Positions 42,580 to 50,910 of a DNA stretch of 64,000 nt are shown in pieces. A program made the position numbers and the translations under genes. The notes beneath the pieces are model-generated. The model was not told the DNA's origin, made no database searches, and saw only the letters and a program-made list of their open reading frames with translations. The first letter of the stretch is position 1. The number at the start of each line of letters is the position of its first letter. The stretch is from Bdellovibrionales bacterium (GTDB lineage: Bacteria > Bdellovibrionota > UBA2428), in contig JAFEAR010000043.1 in assembly GCA_018266335.1 (NCBI GenBank), forward strand, positions 1-64,000. The letters are read 5' to 3'.

Positions 42580-42834
42580 TCAAAACTTCAGCAGCTCAAA
42601 GGGCTTAACTCCCAAAACTTCTGCGTAGCGATATAGCAGCGAGACGTGCACGTCGTGTGAACCGCTTTCGAGGCGCTGAATTGCACCGGGACTCAGTTGC
42701 GTGCCTTCTCTATACATTCGATCAATTGAGTAGCCTCGTGAGCGGCGCATTTTTCGGCAGTGGGTTCCCAGTGCTCGAGCGAACGCGGAGTTCTTGTATC
42801 TTTGTGAGGGTCTTCTTGTTTTTGTCTTTGCCAC
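42580..42834 (-). CDS. XRE-family regulator
   Basis: An 84-residue HTH protein: LGTHCRKMRRSRGYSIDRMYREG, LSPGAIQRLESGSHDVHVSLLYRYAEVLGVKPFELL. It is divergent from the receiver-like gene at 42921 with an inverted-repeat operator between. Probable autorepressor. Confidence 0.82.
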   Translation of the reverse strand: MAKTKTRRPSQRYKNSAFARALGTHCRKMRRSRGYSIDRMYREGTQLSPGAIQRLESGSHDVHVSLLYRYAEVLGVKPFELLKF

Positions 42835-42875
42835 CCCAATAGGCTACAAACGGCACAAATTGCACCTTTCCATAT

Positions 42876-42895
42876 ATGGTATAAAAACGTACCAT
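42876..42895. promoter_or_regulatory. Inverted repeat operator between divergent genes
   Basis: ATGGTA-N8-TACCAT lies between the XRE gene and the divergent receiver-like gene, within a longer run of TATGGTAT direct copies (42873-42905). Likely the XRE binding site. Confidence 0.55.
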
Positions 42896-42920
42896 GTATG
42901 GTATAGGTCGAATTCTTCAT

Positions 42921-43289
42921 ATGAAACGTCGAAAAATCCTTTTGGTTGATGAATCTTTTGAGTTCTTAGAGCAGGTCAGCGGCGAGCTTGATGCGGTTGC
43001 CGATACGATCGTGGCCGTTGACTCCATCGAGGCGCTCTCGCAGCTTTGCCAGTCGACAAATTTCGACCTGCTTATTGTCGGAAGTCGCCTGCGTCCGGTG
43101 ACGAGCGTCACGCTCGCCCATGTGTTTCATGAGCTACAGCCCGACGGCGCTGTATGCTTTCTTGTTGATGGTGCTGACGGGCTCCCTGATTTTTTGGGGC
43201 GACCGGCCATTCCGGGCGCAAGCTTTGTGGCCAGGGCGGATCTCGCCTCGTATGTCTTGGGCGAGAGTGCCCTGAGCTGTTCTATTTGA
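42921..43289 (+). CDS. Degenerate response-regulator receiver protein
   Basis: A 122-residue receiver-like protein beginning MKRRKILLVDESFEFLEQV with an acidic pair, but the usual phosphoacceptor strand reads FDLLIVGSRLRP, where glycine or serine replaces aspartate. It is therefore probably a pseudo-receiver that works by binding rather than phosphorylation. An upstream ATG at 42894 lies inside the operator and is less likely. Partner unknown. Confidence 0.65.
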   Translation: MKRRKILLVDESFEFLEQVSGELDAVADTIVAVDSIEALSQLCQSTNFDLLIVGSRLRPVTSVTLAHVFHELQPDGAVCFLVDGADGLPDFLGRPAIPGASFVARADLASYVLGESALSCSI

Positions 43290-43336
43290 ATCGGGAGTGA
43301 GGATGGGCTTCCTAGAAAGTTGGGGGCCTCTCAGTT

Positions 43337-43702
43337 TTAATCGTCGAACGATGGCATCTTATGGGATGGGAAGCGATCGATATTCGACTGCCTGTTATCA
43401 TCGACATCAAGAAAGGTAACCTCAAAGTCGAGATTCTCGCGGACCGCGACTTTATAGAAAACCCGGTATCGTCCGTCGCTGGTCAACGCGGACTTCTCTC
43501 CGACCGTGTCATGCGCTTTGGGTGTTTGATACATTTGCTCGAGGGTGTCGGCGATTCGATCAATGGCCTGAGCGAGACGGTTGACTGAAGCAAGAGCAAG
43601 ACTCGAGTCGTTTTCGATTTCCATGATGGAATCAAAAAGATGTTGCTCGATGCGACCGCGGGCCTCCTCGAAGGGCGACGAGGAAAAGAAATGAACGGCC
43701 AT
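43337..43702 (-). CDS. ParE/RelE-like toxin
   Basis: A 121-residue protein. MAVHFFSSSPFEEARGRIEQHLFDSI is followed by a helical region and a beta part, GRYRVFYKVAVRENLDFEVTFLDVDDNRQ, consistent with the RelE/ParE toxin fold. It follows a Phd-type antitoxin with a one-base TAATG overlap. Residues for a ribonuclease activity cannot be assigned, so the toxin type is unsure. Confidence 0.65.
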   Translation of the reverse strand: MAVHFFSSSPFEEARGRIEQHLFDSIMEIENDSSLALASVNRLAQAIDRIADTLEQMYQTPKAHDTVGEKSALTSDGRYRVFYKVAVRENLDFEVTFLDVDDNRQSNIDRFPSHKMPSFDD

Positions 43703-43956
43703 TACTTCCCTTCAAAGCGTTTTGCGCGGTTCTCTTTTCTGACGAAGGGCTTGGTCTTAGCGTCGATGATCTCGGACATGCCGAGAAGGCGCCTCTGAAG
43801 AGATTGAATTTCGTTTCTGAATTCGTCGTAAACTTGTTCAGACATCAGAATGAAGCTCTGCCCGTCGCGGCGATTGATGCGCACGGGTTCTGAGGCAGCC
43901 GCGTCCATGTAGTCCTTAAGTTCAGATCGGAACTGCTTGGCGTTTGCGCTTCTCAT
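43702..43956 (-). CDS. Phd/YefM-type antitoxin
   Basis: An 84-residue protein with the Phd pattern: NAKQFRSELKDYMDAAASEPVRINRRDGQSFILMSEQVYDEF, then a variable toxin-binding tail. GGAGG lies four bases before ATG 43956. An operator with AAGAGTAC repeats sits just upstream. It pairs with the downstream toxin-like gene. Confidence 0.85.
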   Translation of the reverse strand: MRSANAKQFRSELKDYMDAAASEPVRINRRDGQSFILMSEQVYDEFRNEIQSLQRRLLGMSEIIDAKTKPFVRKENRAKRFEGK

Positions 43957-43976
43957 AGAGCCTCCACTTGTCCCCT

Positions 43977-44000
43977 AAGAGTACACTTAAGAGTACTCTT
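43977..44000. promoter_or_regulatory. Antitoxin operator repeats
   Basis: AAGAGTAC (43977-43984) and the palindrome AAGAGTACTCTT (43989-44000) lie just upstream of the Phd gene. Phd-type antitoxins bind such palindromes to autoregulate. Confidence 0.6.
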
Positions 44001-44024
44001 AGGTCAAGTCCCGAACACGAGATC

Positions 44025-44250
44025 GAACATGCGCGGGCTTCACGAAAACAAAATAAACGAGAGGAAAGGATAAAAAGAACGCGGGGATGAAAGGAAGCAG
44101 CGCGGGGCAATTAACCGTGGCTTCATGAAACGCCGCGAAACAGCCGATAAGGTGTTGAAGTATGGTGGACTGTTGCGGCTTGGCTGCGAAGGCGCGAGCG
44201 CGAAGGCGGCAATTATAAATACGAGGCGCGTGTACTAAAGACGCGACTGT
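44025..44250 (+). repeat. Fibre leader cassette, copy 1
   Basis: This stretch closely matches the ones at 46005-46232 and 47877-48105. Shared blocks include CACGAAAACAAAATAAACG, GGCAATTAAC and GAAACAGCCGATAA, then GTGTTGAAGTATGGT. It ends in 14-bp units (GCGAAGGCGCGAGC at 44186) and CTAAAGACGC. It is probably a promoter and translation-start cassette copied along with the fibre genes. Confidence 0.7.
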
Positions 44251-44279
44251 CTTTCGAGTACCTTTTTCTTGTCATTTTT

Positions 44280-45422
44280 TTGCTGTGTGCGTTGCCTGAG
44301 ATTGCTCTAGCCACGCCGCAAGTCATTCGAGTTGACGGTTCGGTGTTCGACAGCGCCGGGGCTCCGGTGACGGCAGCCAAAGACATTCAAATTAAAGCCT
44401 ACGATGCGGCGACAGCGGGCACGCTGCTGTGGACGAGTTCCGTCTACAACACGAGCGTTGCCTCTGGCCGTTTTACCATCAATCTTGACGCAGCCGCCGG
44501 GTCGCCCAGTCTGGTCGACAGGCTTGGAGAACGCACTACGAGTCAGGCAATTTACTTTCAGGTCGAGGTCGACTCCGGCGCTGCGAACGGTTCCATGGAT
44601 ACCGCGACGATTGTGCTCCCGCGCGTTCGTGCCAAAGGTACGGCGTTCGCGCTGAGCGCCGCCAGTGCCGACGCGCTCAAAGGCGTTACGGCAACCGTGG
44701 CGGAGATCAACTACCTTGCGGGAGCGACCGCTAACGTGCAATCGCAGATTCAGTCGAAACTATCGCTTGCCGGCGGCACCATGTCGGGCAACCTGGCGCT
44801 CGCGGGAGCTCCGACGAACAGTCTGGACGCCGCTACGAAAGCTTATGTCGATGCGGCAGGAGGCGGTGTAACCTACATCACCGACAATACCGAGGCCGCG
44901 TATAGCGAGAGCGTGTCTGCGATTACTCCTGCAGCGTCAACCACAGACATGTTTGTTAAAAGCGGATCGTCTTCGAAGACGGTATACATTCAGCGTATCG
45001 AGCTCACCTACGTTAACTCGGATGCCAACCAAATGTATGGGTTGTATGTGTATCTCCTGAAGAGAAGTACGGCTGGGAGCGGTGGCACGAGTACGAGTGC
45101 AACAAGCGTCCCCATGGACAGTAATTTTTCTGCAGCTACAAGCACTGCCATGAAAGCCTATACGGCTAATCCCACAGTGGGCACCTTGGTTGGGCAGATA
45201 AATTCAACGGTCATATCTGCTCGTCACTCGCCGGCAACCTGGAACACCTACTTCAACGGACAGAGTGGAGAGCAGAATATCATTCTCTTTGATGCTTCCC
45301 GCGACGGCGGGCCAATTGTGCTGCGTGGTACAAGTGAGAGCGTGGCCGTTAACTTTAACGGCACCATTCCTCCAGGAACCTCACCGCGCCTCGGCTGTCG
45401 AATCGTGTACCGCGAGAAGTAG
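44280..45422 (+). CDS. Mosaic surface-fibre protein
   Basis: A fibre protein of about 380 residues. The signal peptide region (YLFLVIFLLCALPEIALA) runs upstream of the nominal TTG 44280 in the same frame, but no ATG is available in frame; the ATG at 44162, with AAGGTG seven bases ahead of it, is one base out. The shared head domain (VIRVDGSVFDSAGAPVTAAKD) and a short stalk (GGTMSGNLALAGAPTNSLDAA) are followed by a unique C-terminal domain of about 180 residues (SGSSSKTVYIQRIELTYVN). True start uncertain; see the phase-variation finding. An S26 peptidase gene follows after 13 bases. Confidence 0.7.
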   Translation: MLCALPEIALATPQVIRVDGSVFDSAGAPVTAAKDIQIKAYDAATAGTLLWTSSVYNTSVASGRFTINLDAAAGSPSLVDRLGERTTSQAIYFQVEVDSGAANGSMDTATIVLPRVRAKGTAFALSAASADALKGVTATVAEINYLAGATANVQSQIQSKLSLAGGTMSGNLALAGAPTNSLDAATKAYVDAAGGGVTYITDNTEAAYSESVSAITPAASTTDMFVKSGSSSKTVYIQRIELTYVNSDANQMYGLYVYLLKRSTAGSGGTSTSATSVPMDSNFSAATSTAMKAYTANPTVGTLVGQINSTVISARHSPATWNTYFNGQSGEQNIILFDASRDGGPIVLRGTSESVAVNFNGTIPPGTSPRLGCRIVYREK

Positions 45423-45435
45423 AGGTGACTGCGGG

Positions 45436-45957
45436 ATGAATCTACTGAGCTTAGCGCTTAAGGCTCTCACGCTTTTGATGGCAAATGCTTCGCATGCGGC
45501 AGATTGCGAGGTGAAGCCGTCGGTGATGTGGGTGGCCGGTGACTCTATGCGCGAGCTTTTCAAGCCCGAAGATCGTATTGAGGTTCAAGAAGGGTGGTAC
45601 GCCTGCCACGAAGTGCGTCGCGCAGATATCGCGGTTGTGCAAATTCCAGGGCGAAAGCGTCCTATCGTAAAAATTGTTCAAGTGTTGCCAGGAGATTCTT
45701 TTGAACTGAAGGAGGGAGACGACGGAATCAGCACCCTCCTGGTGAACGGGAAGACGCTCGTTACACCCCTCGGAATTGAATATAAGTTTTCAGGGAAGCC
45801 TGTAAAAATGTTGGGTCTCTACGCCGAGAGTTTCTCGGAAAAAATGCCACCAGACACCTACTTTGTTTTCGGTACCTCGCCACACGGGAGTTTCGACTCA
45901 ACAAGGTTTGGTCCGTTACGCAGAGACGCACTGGTGGGTCGAGTTGTTCGCCCGTAG
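45436..45957 (+). CDS. S26-family signal peptidase-like protein
   Basis: A 173-residue protein with an N-terminal hydrophobic segment (LLSLALKALTLLMANASHA). It has the S26 motifs: nucleophile Ser37 in VAGDSM, general-base Lys79 in PIVKIVQVLPGD, and the late YFVFGTSPHGSFDSTRFG box. S26 enzymes cleave signal peptides; the conjugative TraF branch processes pilins. GAGGTG precedes ATG 45436. It is coupled behind a fibre gene, so it may mature or release the fibre. Confidence 0.8.
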   Translation: MNLLSLALKALTLLMANASHAADCEVKPSVMWVAGDSMRELFKPEDRIEVQEGWYACHEVRRADIAVVQIPGRKRPIVKIVQVLPGDSFELKEGDDGISTLLVNGKTLVTPLGIEYKFSGKPVKMLGLYAESFSEKMPPDTYFVFGTSPHGSFDSTRFGPLRRDALVGRVVRP

Positions 45958-46004
45958 AGTCTCCGTTTTTTGCAGCCCTTCGGTCAAGTCTCGAACGAGA
46001 TCGA

Positions 46005-46232
46005 ACATGCGTGAGCTTCACGAAAACAAAATAAACGAGAGGAAAGGGTAAGGAGATTGGGAAGATGTGAGGAGGGAGCGCGGAACAATTAACCGTGGCT
46101 TCATGAAACGCCGCGAAACAGCCGATAAAGTGTTGAAGTATGGTCTGCTTTCGCAACGATGCGGAAGCACGAGTGCGGAAGCTATCTTAAAAAACGAGCG
46201 CGCTTACTAAAGACGCGTCTTTCTTGCGAGTT
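46005..46232 (+). repeat. Fibre leader cassette, copy 2
   Basis: Second copy of the cassette at 44025. The 14-bp module here is GCGGAAGCACGAGT (one full unit plus part), identical in unit to the one at 40613. The upstream ATG at 46140 is one base out of frame with the fibre, whereas ATG 46159 is in frame. Confidence 0.7.
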
Positions 46233-47862
46233 CCTTTTTTTTGCTCTTACTTTCGTTTTTGTCGTGACCTCAGTGTTGCCTGGAGTTGCGTGGGCAACTC
46301 CACAAGTCATTCGTGTTGACGGTTCCGTGTTCGATAGCGCCGGGGCTCCCGTCACGGCGAGCAAAGATATTCAGATCAAAGCCTACGATGCCGCAAGCGG
46401 CGGGACGCTTCTGTGGACGAGTTCGGTGTACAACACCTCGGTTTCCTCCGGAAGGTTCACCATCAATCTTGACGCAGCAGCCGGATCGCCCAGTCTGGTC
46501 GACAGGCTTGGAGAACGCACACCAAGTCAGGCGATTTATTTTCAGATCGAGGTCGACTCCGGCGCTGCGAACGGGAGCATGGACACTCCCACGATTGTGC
46601 TCCCGCGCATTCGCGCCAAAGGTACGGCCTTTGCGCTGAACGCCGCCAGTGCTGATGCACTTAGGGGCGTCACCGCGACTACCAGCGAGATCAACTACCT
46701 CGCGGGAGCGACTGCGAATGTGCAAACGCAGATCAATACGCTCGCTAGTGCAGGAGGGGCGGCAGACTACAGCTTTACATCGGTAACAGGGAACGTCGCG
46801 GCGATAGCGGGGACCGCCTACATCACAACGGGCACGGCCTTGGTCGGGGTCACTCTTCCGAGCACCTGCGCTTTGGGAGACAAGATCAAGATTCTCGGAT
46901 ACGGGAGTGGTGGGTGGTCGCTTGTTCCCACGGGAGGCATGTCGATCATGGACGGTGCTGGGGGAGTCTTGACCTCGACTTATACGTCCGAGCAGTCTCA
47001 CCAGAGCGGCGAGTTTTTCTGTGCTGCGGCCAATAGCGCGTGGTTTACCTCTGATGCAATAGCCTGTGTGGCGGGATCGCAAGTCTTTACCTACACTGGA
47101 TCTGATCAGAATTTTACCATTCCCAACGGCTGTTCCACGGTTCGAGTGAAAATGTGGGGTGCGGGCGGTGGTGGATCGTTGGGAACTGGTGGTGGCGGTG
47201 GCTTCGTGTCAGGAACTCTCGCTGTCACTTCTGGAGAAGCTTTGACGGTGATTGTTGGTCAGGGTGGAGCTTCGAGCGGATCGACCACGACCTACGGCGG
47301 AGGAGGGAGCTCCATCGGTTCCAGTGGAGGAATCAACCGAGGAAGCGGCGGTGGACGTTCGGCCTTGCGACGCTCTTCGACGGAACTCATGACTGCGGGT
47401 GGCGGAGGTGGCGGCGCAGGTTGGGCGAGTGCGACGAACGGAGGTGCTGCGGGCGGAACCACGGGAAGTGCTGGAGCTAATTATCCGGGTGGTGCAGTTG
47501 GGGGCGCTGCAGGTTCTTCAAGCTCCGGCGGTTCGGGAGGAAGCGGATACGGCGGATATTCTGCGGGCACCTCAGGTAGTCAGTATGCTGGCGGCAACGG
47601 CGGCAATGGTGCAGCCGGAGGTGGCGGTGGTGGTGGTTACTATGGCGGTGGCGGTGGGGGTGGCGGAACGAACTCCGATGGCGGTGCGGGCGGAGGTGGC
47701 GGCTCCAGTTATACGGGCAGCGCAACTTCTGCGGCCAATACCGCAGCTTCGGGTGTTACCCCAGGCAACAATAGTGACAGTGACTACTCGAGTGGCATCG
47801 GAGTCGGTGGCGCTGCGAGTACCGCAGGCGGCAACGGGCGAGTGGTGATCAGTTATCCGTAA
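46159..47862 (+). CDS. Mosaic surface-fibre protein with glycine-rich tip
   Basis: A 567-residue fibre protein. The N-terminus MRKHECGSYLKK leads to a signal peptide (ALTFVFVVTSVLPGVAWA), the shared head domain (VIRVDGSVFDSAGAPVTASKD) and a short linker. The C-terminal half is a glycine-rich domain (FTIPNGCSTVRVKMWGAGGGG, then long Gly/Ser/Ala runs ending GGNGRVVISYP). Glycine-rich sandwiches of this type form tips of phage fibres and adhesins. No companion gene follows directly. Confidence 0.78.
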   Translation: MRKHECGSYLKKRARLLKTRLSCEFLFFALTFVFVVTSVLPGVAWATPQVIRVDGSVFDSAGAPVTASKDIQIKAYDAASGGTLLWTSSVYNTSVSSGRFTINLDAAAGSPSLVDRLGERTPSQAIYFQIEVDSGAANGSMDTPTIVLPRIRAKGTAFALNAASADALRGVTATTSEINYLAGATANVQTQINTLASAGGAADYSFTSVTGNVAAIAGTAYITTGTALVGVTLPSTCALGDKIKILGYGSGGWSLVPTGGMSIMDGAGGVLTSTYTSEQSHQSGEFFCAAANSAWFTSDAIACVAGSQVFTYTGSDQNFTIPNGCSTVRVKMWGAGGGGSLGTGGGGGFVSGTLAVTSGEALTVIVGQGGASSGSTTTYGGGGSSIGSSGGINRGSGGGRSALRRSSTELMTAGGGGGGAGWASATNGGAAGGTTGSAGANYPGGAVGGAAGSSSSGGSGGSGYGGYSAGTSGSQYAGGNGGNGAAGGGGGGGYYGGGGGGGGTNSDGGAGGGGGSSYTGSATSAANTAASGVTPGNNSDSDYSSGIGVGGAASTAGGNGRVVISYP

Positions 47863-47876
47863 CGGACGTGGAATCG

Positions 47877-48105
47877 AACATACCCCCCGGCTTCACGAAA
47901 ACAAAATAAACGTGGGGAATCGGTAAGAAGATTGAGGGGATGAAACGAGGCAGCACGGGGCAATTAACATGGTCTTCACGAAATACGGAGAAACAGCCGA
48001 TAAGGTGTTGAAGTATGGTCTGCTGCGGCTTGGCTGCGAAGGCGCGAGCGCGAAGGCGGCAATTATAAATACGAGGCGCGTGTACTAAAGACGCATCTTT
48101 CTTTC
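47877..48105 (+). repeat. Fibre leader cassette, copy 3
   Basis: Third copy of the cassette, with 14-bp module GCGAAGGCGCGAGC (48036). The ATG at 48015 is preceded by AAGGTG as in the other copies and is one base out of frame with the fibre coding region. Confidence 0.7.
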
Positions 48106-48150
48106 GAGTTTCTTTTTCTTGTTCTTACTATCTTCGTCGTAGTCGCTGCG

Positions 48151-50910
48151 TTGCCTCGGATTGCGCAGGCTACACCGCAGGTCATTCGCGTTGACGGCTC
48201 GGTGTTCGACAGTACCGGTGCTCCGGTTACTGCGAGCAAAGACATTCAAATCAAAGCCTACGATGCGGCAACAGCGGGAACGCTGTTGTGGACGAGTTCC
48301 GTCTTCAACACGTCGGTCAGCTCTGGCCGTTTTACAATAAATTTAGACGCAGCTGCCGGATCACCCAGTCTCGTGGACCGGTTGGGGGAACGCGCTGCCT
48401 CACAGGCGGTCTACTTTCAGATTGAGGTCGACTCCGGCGCTGCGAACGGAAGCATGGATACTCCAGCCATCGTGCTCCCGCGCATTCGCGCCAAAGGCAC
48501 GGCCTTTGCGCTGAGTGCCACCAGCGCCGACGCGCTCAAGGGTGTTACTGCAACCGTGAGTGAGATCAACTACCTTGCTGGCACCACTGCCAACGTGCAG
48601 TCGCAGATAAATACACTTTCTGCCGGAGGCTCGTCTGCAAGCAAGGTCGACAAGGCGGGCGACTCGATGTCGGGCGCGCTACAGGTGGGTGCGAATATCA
48701 CTTCGACGGGCACAGTCCAAGCTGCGACTCTCAACTCCACGGGTGCGACGGCCTCACGTTTTGCACTCTTCGATTCGTCGAAGAACCTAACTTCGTCGGC
48801 GTCGATCGTGACGGACACGGAGTTCGGTTACTTGAGTGGAGTCACGGCAAACTTAGGTGCGAACCTCCATGGGTTGACAGCCAATGTGCAGACGCAACTC
48901 AACGCGAAGCAAGCTTCTCTTGGGTACTCTCCTGTGAGCAAGCTCGGTGATTCGATGTCGGGAGCGCTGCAGGTGGGCGCGAATATCACTTCGACGGGCA
49001 CGGTGACGGCTGCGACAATCAACGGAACCGGACTTACAGCCAGCCGAGCACTGGTGACCGATGGCTCAAAAAATCTAGGCTCAAGTTCGGTGACGAGCAC
49101 GGAACTGGGATACTTGAGTGGCGTGACAGGCAGCATTCAATCGCAGCTCGACTCAAAAGCAAGCGGTACATTTGATGGATTCTCAAACCTCACCGACGCA
49201 GCGACGATCTCGGTGGGTGGCTCCTTGGGAAGAATTTACAAAGTCACGCTTGGCGGCAATCGTACGATGGGCAATCCGACGAACCTCGTGACAGGTCGCA
49301 TGTACACGTTCGTGGTGGGACAAGACGCCACGGGTGGGCGAGCTCTGACATGGGGATCGAGCTACAAGGGATCGATCCCGGCTGTGAATAATCAAACGCT
49401 GGTCGGCGCGACCGTGGGCACGACCATCGGAAACATGACGACCTACGGCGGGCTAGCCGGCTGTTTCGATGGCGTGACTTCTCAGTCATGGTCTGGCGGA
49501 TGCAATTACACATCTCAACCCGGATGGGGCTATGTCGGCAAAGATTGGGGATCCGGAAATACCAAGAGTATCTCGAGATTCATAGTATACGCGACAAACG
49601 ACTATGCCTTTAGCGTCGCCGGAGACTCCAATACAATCAAACTTCAAGGATCTGACGACAACTCGACTTGGACAGACCTTTATACTTCCTCATCCTTCAC
49701 CTCATCGAATAGCCAAACGATCGATGTAAGTTCCGGGATTACGAACTCGGCCTATCGATATCACCGAATAGGTGTTTACACCGCGCAAGGCAGTTATAAC
49801 GTGAGGGCCGCGGAGGTCGTGTTCTACGAAACGACGGCGGCCGCAAACAGCACCGCAGTCTATCCCTTCGTCTCCGACGGTACGTTTCTTTACTATGCGG
49901 TCGATCCCGGTCCGAACGGAAGCGGAGGAAACTCCGTCACGAGCTACACCGCAAGTCGCGCCATGGTGACAGATTCCAACGGCAGCGCGAGCGCCAGTAG
50001 CGTCACCAGTACCGAACTTGGTTACCTGAGCGGGGTGACGGCTAACCTCCAAACGCAGCTCAACAGTGCGGTTGGAGTTCCGACCGGAGCCAGTACCGGA
50101 CGCCTGACAGTTGTCTCGGCGACTCCGGTACCCGACACAGATCAAAGTGCCAAAACCACGCTATATTTGACGTCTGGCGTGATCGACCTGTGGGATGGAA
50201 GCAAATACGTGACCAAGCAGTACGATGAAATCAACATTTCCTTGGCTGGAGCTTCGACCGCGAGTCGAATGTACGCCGTGTACTGTTACTTGTCGGGTGG
50301 TGTTCCTACCCTTGAACTTGAGTCGTGGACGAACAACACGACTCGTGCGACGGCGTTGGTGCAAGATACAAAGCACTCAAGGATCAAGTACAAGTCGGGT
50401 GCCAAGGACCGCAGGTGGGTGGGAGATATCCTTACCAATTCTACGGGAGGCCAAACCGACGATACACTGGTATTCCGAGGTGTGTTCAATGCGCATAATC
50501 GCGTGTCGCGTCCGATTAAGAAATTCGAGACAACCAATAGCTGGAGCTACAGCACGGATTCCTGGCGAGCCATGAATAACGATTCCACCAACAACCGAGC
50601 CACCGTTTGCACGGGAGACACGACACGAGTCAACATTGATGTCGTGGTAACCGGTGGACACTACAGTACCAGTGTTGCTGGAGTTGTTGGGGTGGGGGTT
50701 AACTCAACCACCGCCGACGCCGGGTCTATTCATTCGTCGGGAAGCGTTTACTATGGTTACGACTCCTTCCAAGCCGTCTACAAAGGTTATCTGAGTCCCG
50801 GTGCCAACATTATTTATCCCCTAGAAACGGGCGGAGCCGGGACGACTTTCTACGGCGACAACGGAGGTACGACGGTAGCCAGCGGCATGATCGGGGATGT
50901 CGAATTATGA
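48151..50910 (+). CDS. Large mosaic surface-fibre protein
   Basis: The longest fibre (919 residues from TTG 48151; a signal peptide FLFLVLTIFVVVAALPRIAQA extends upstream in frame without an ATG). The shared head domain is followed by two or three tail-fibre repeats (GDSMSGALQVGANITSTGT, TDTEFGYLSGVTANLGANL), a discoidin-like module (FIVYATNDYAFSVAG, IKLQGSDDNSTWTDLYTS), another repeat and a long C-terminal domain (LYLTSGVIDLWDGSKYVTKQY) seen in phage-fibre tips. The stop overlaps the next gene by four bases. Confidence 0.75.
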   Translation: MPRIAQATPQVIRVDGSVFDSTGAPVTASKDIQIKAYDAATAGTLLWTSSVFNTSVSSGRFTINLDAAAGSPSLVDRLGERAASQAVYFQIEVDSGAANGSMDTPAIVLPRIRAKGTAFALSATSADALKGVTATVSEINYLAGTTANVQSQINTLSAGGSSASKVDKAGDSMSGALQVGANITSTGTVQAATLNSTGATASRFALFDSSKNLTSSASIVTDTEFGYLSGVTANLGANLHGLTANVQTQLNAKQASLGYSPVSKLGDSMSGALQVGANITSTGTVTAATINGTGLTASRALVTDGSKNLGSSSVTSTELGYLSGVTGSIQSQLDSKASGTFDGFSNLTDAATISVGGSLGRIYKVTLGGNRTMGNPTNLVTGRMYTFVVGQDATGGRALTWGSSYKGSIPAVNNQTLVGATVGTTIGNMTTYGGLAGCFDGVTSQSWSGGCNYTSQPGWGYVGKDWGSGNTKSISRFIVYATNDYAFSVAGDSNTIKLQGSDDNSTWTDLYTSSSFTSSNSQTIDVSSGITNSAYRYHRIGVYTAQGSYNVRAAEVVFYETTAAANSTAVYPFVSDGTFLYYAVDPGPNGSGGNSVTSYTASRAMVTDSNGSASASSVTSTELGYLSGVTANLQTQLNSAVGVPTGASTGRLTVVSATPVPDTDQSAKTTLYLTSGVIDLWDGSKYVTKQYDEINISLAGASTASRMYAVYCYLSGGVPTLELESWTNNTTRATALVQDTKHSRIKYKSGAKDRRWVGDILTNSTGGQTDDTLVFRGVFNAHNRVSRPIKKFETTNSWSYSTDSWRAMNNDSTNNRATVCTGDTTRVNIDVVVTGGHYSTSVAGVVGVGVNSTTADAGSIHSSGSVYYGYDSFQAVYKGYLSPGANIIYPLETGGAGTTFYGDNGGTTVASGMIGDVEL

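Noticed and set aside
47477..47725. Minus-strand His/Arg-rich ORF
   Set aside because: Antisense of the glycine-codon-rich tip of the fibre gene; composition artefact.
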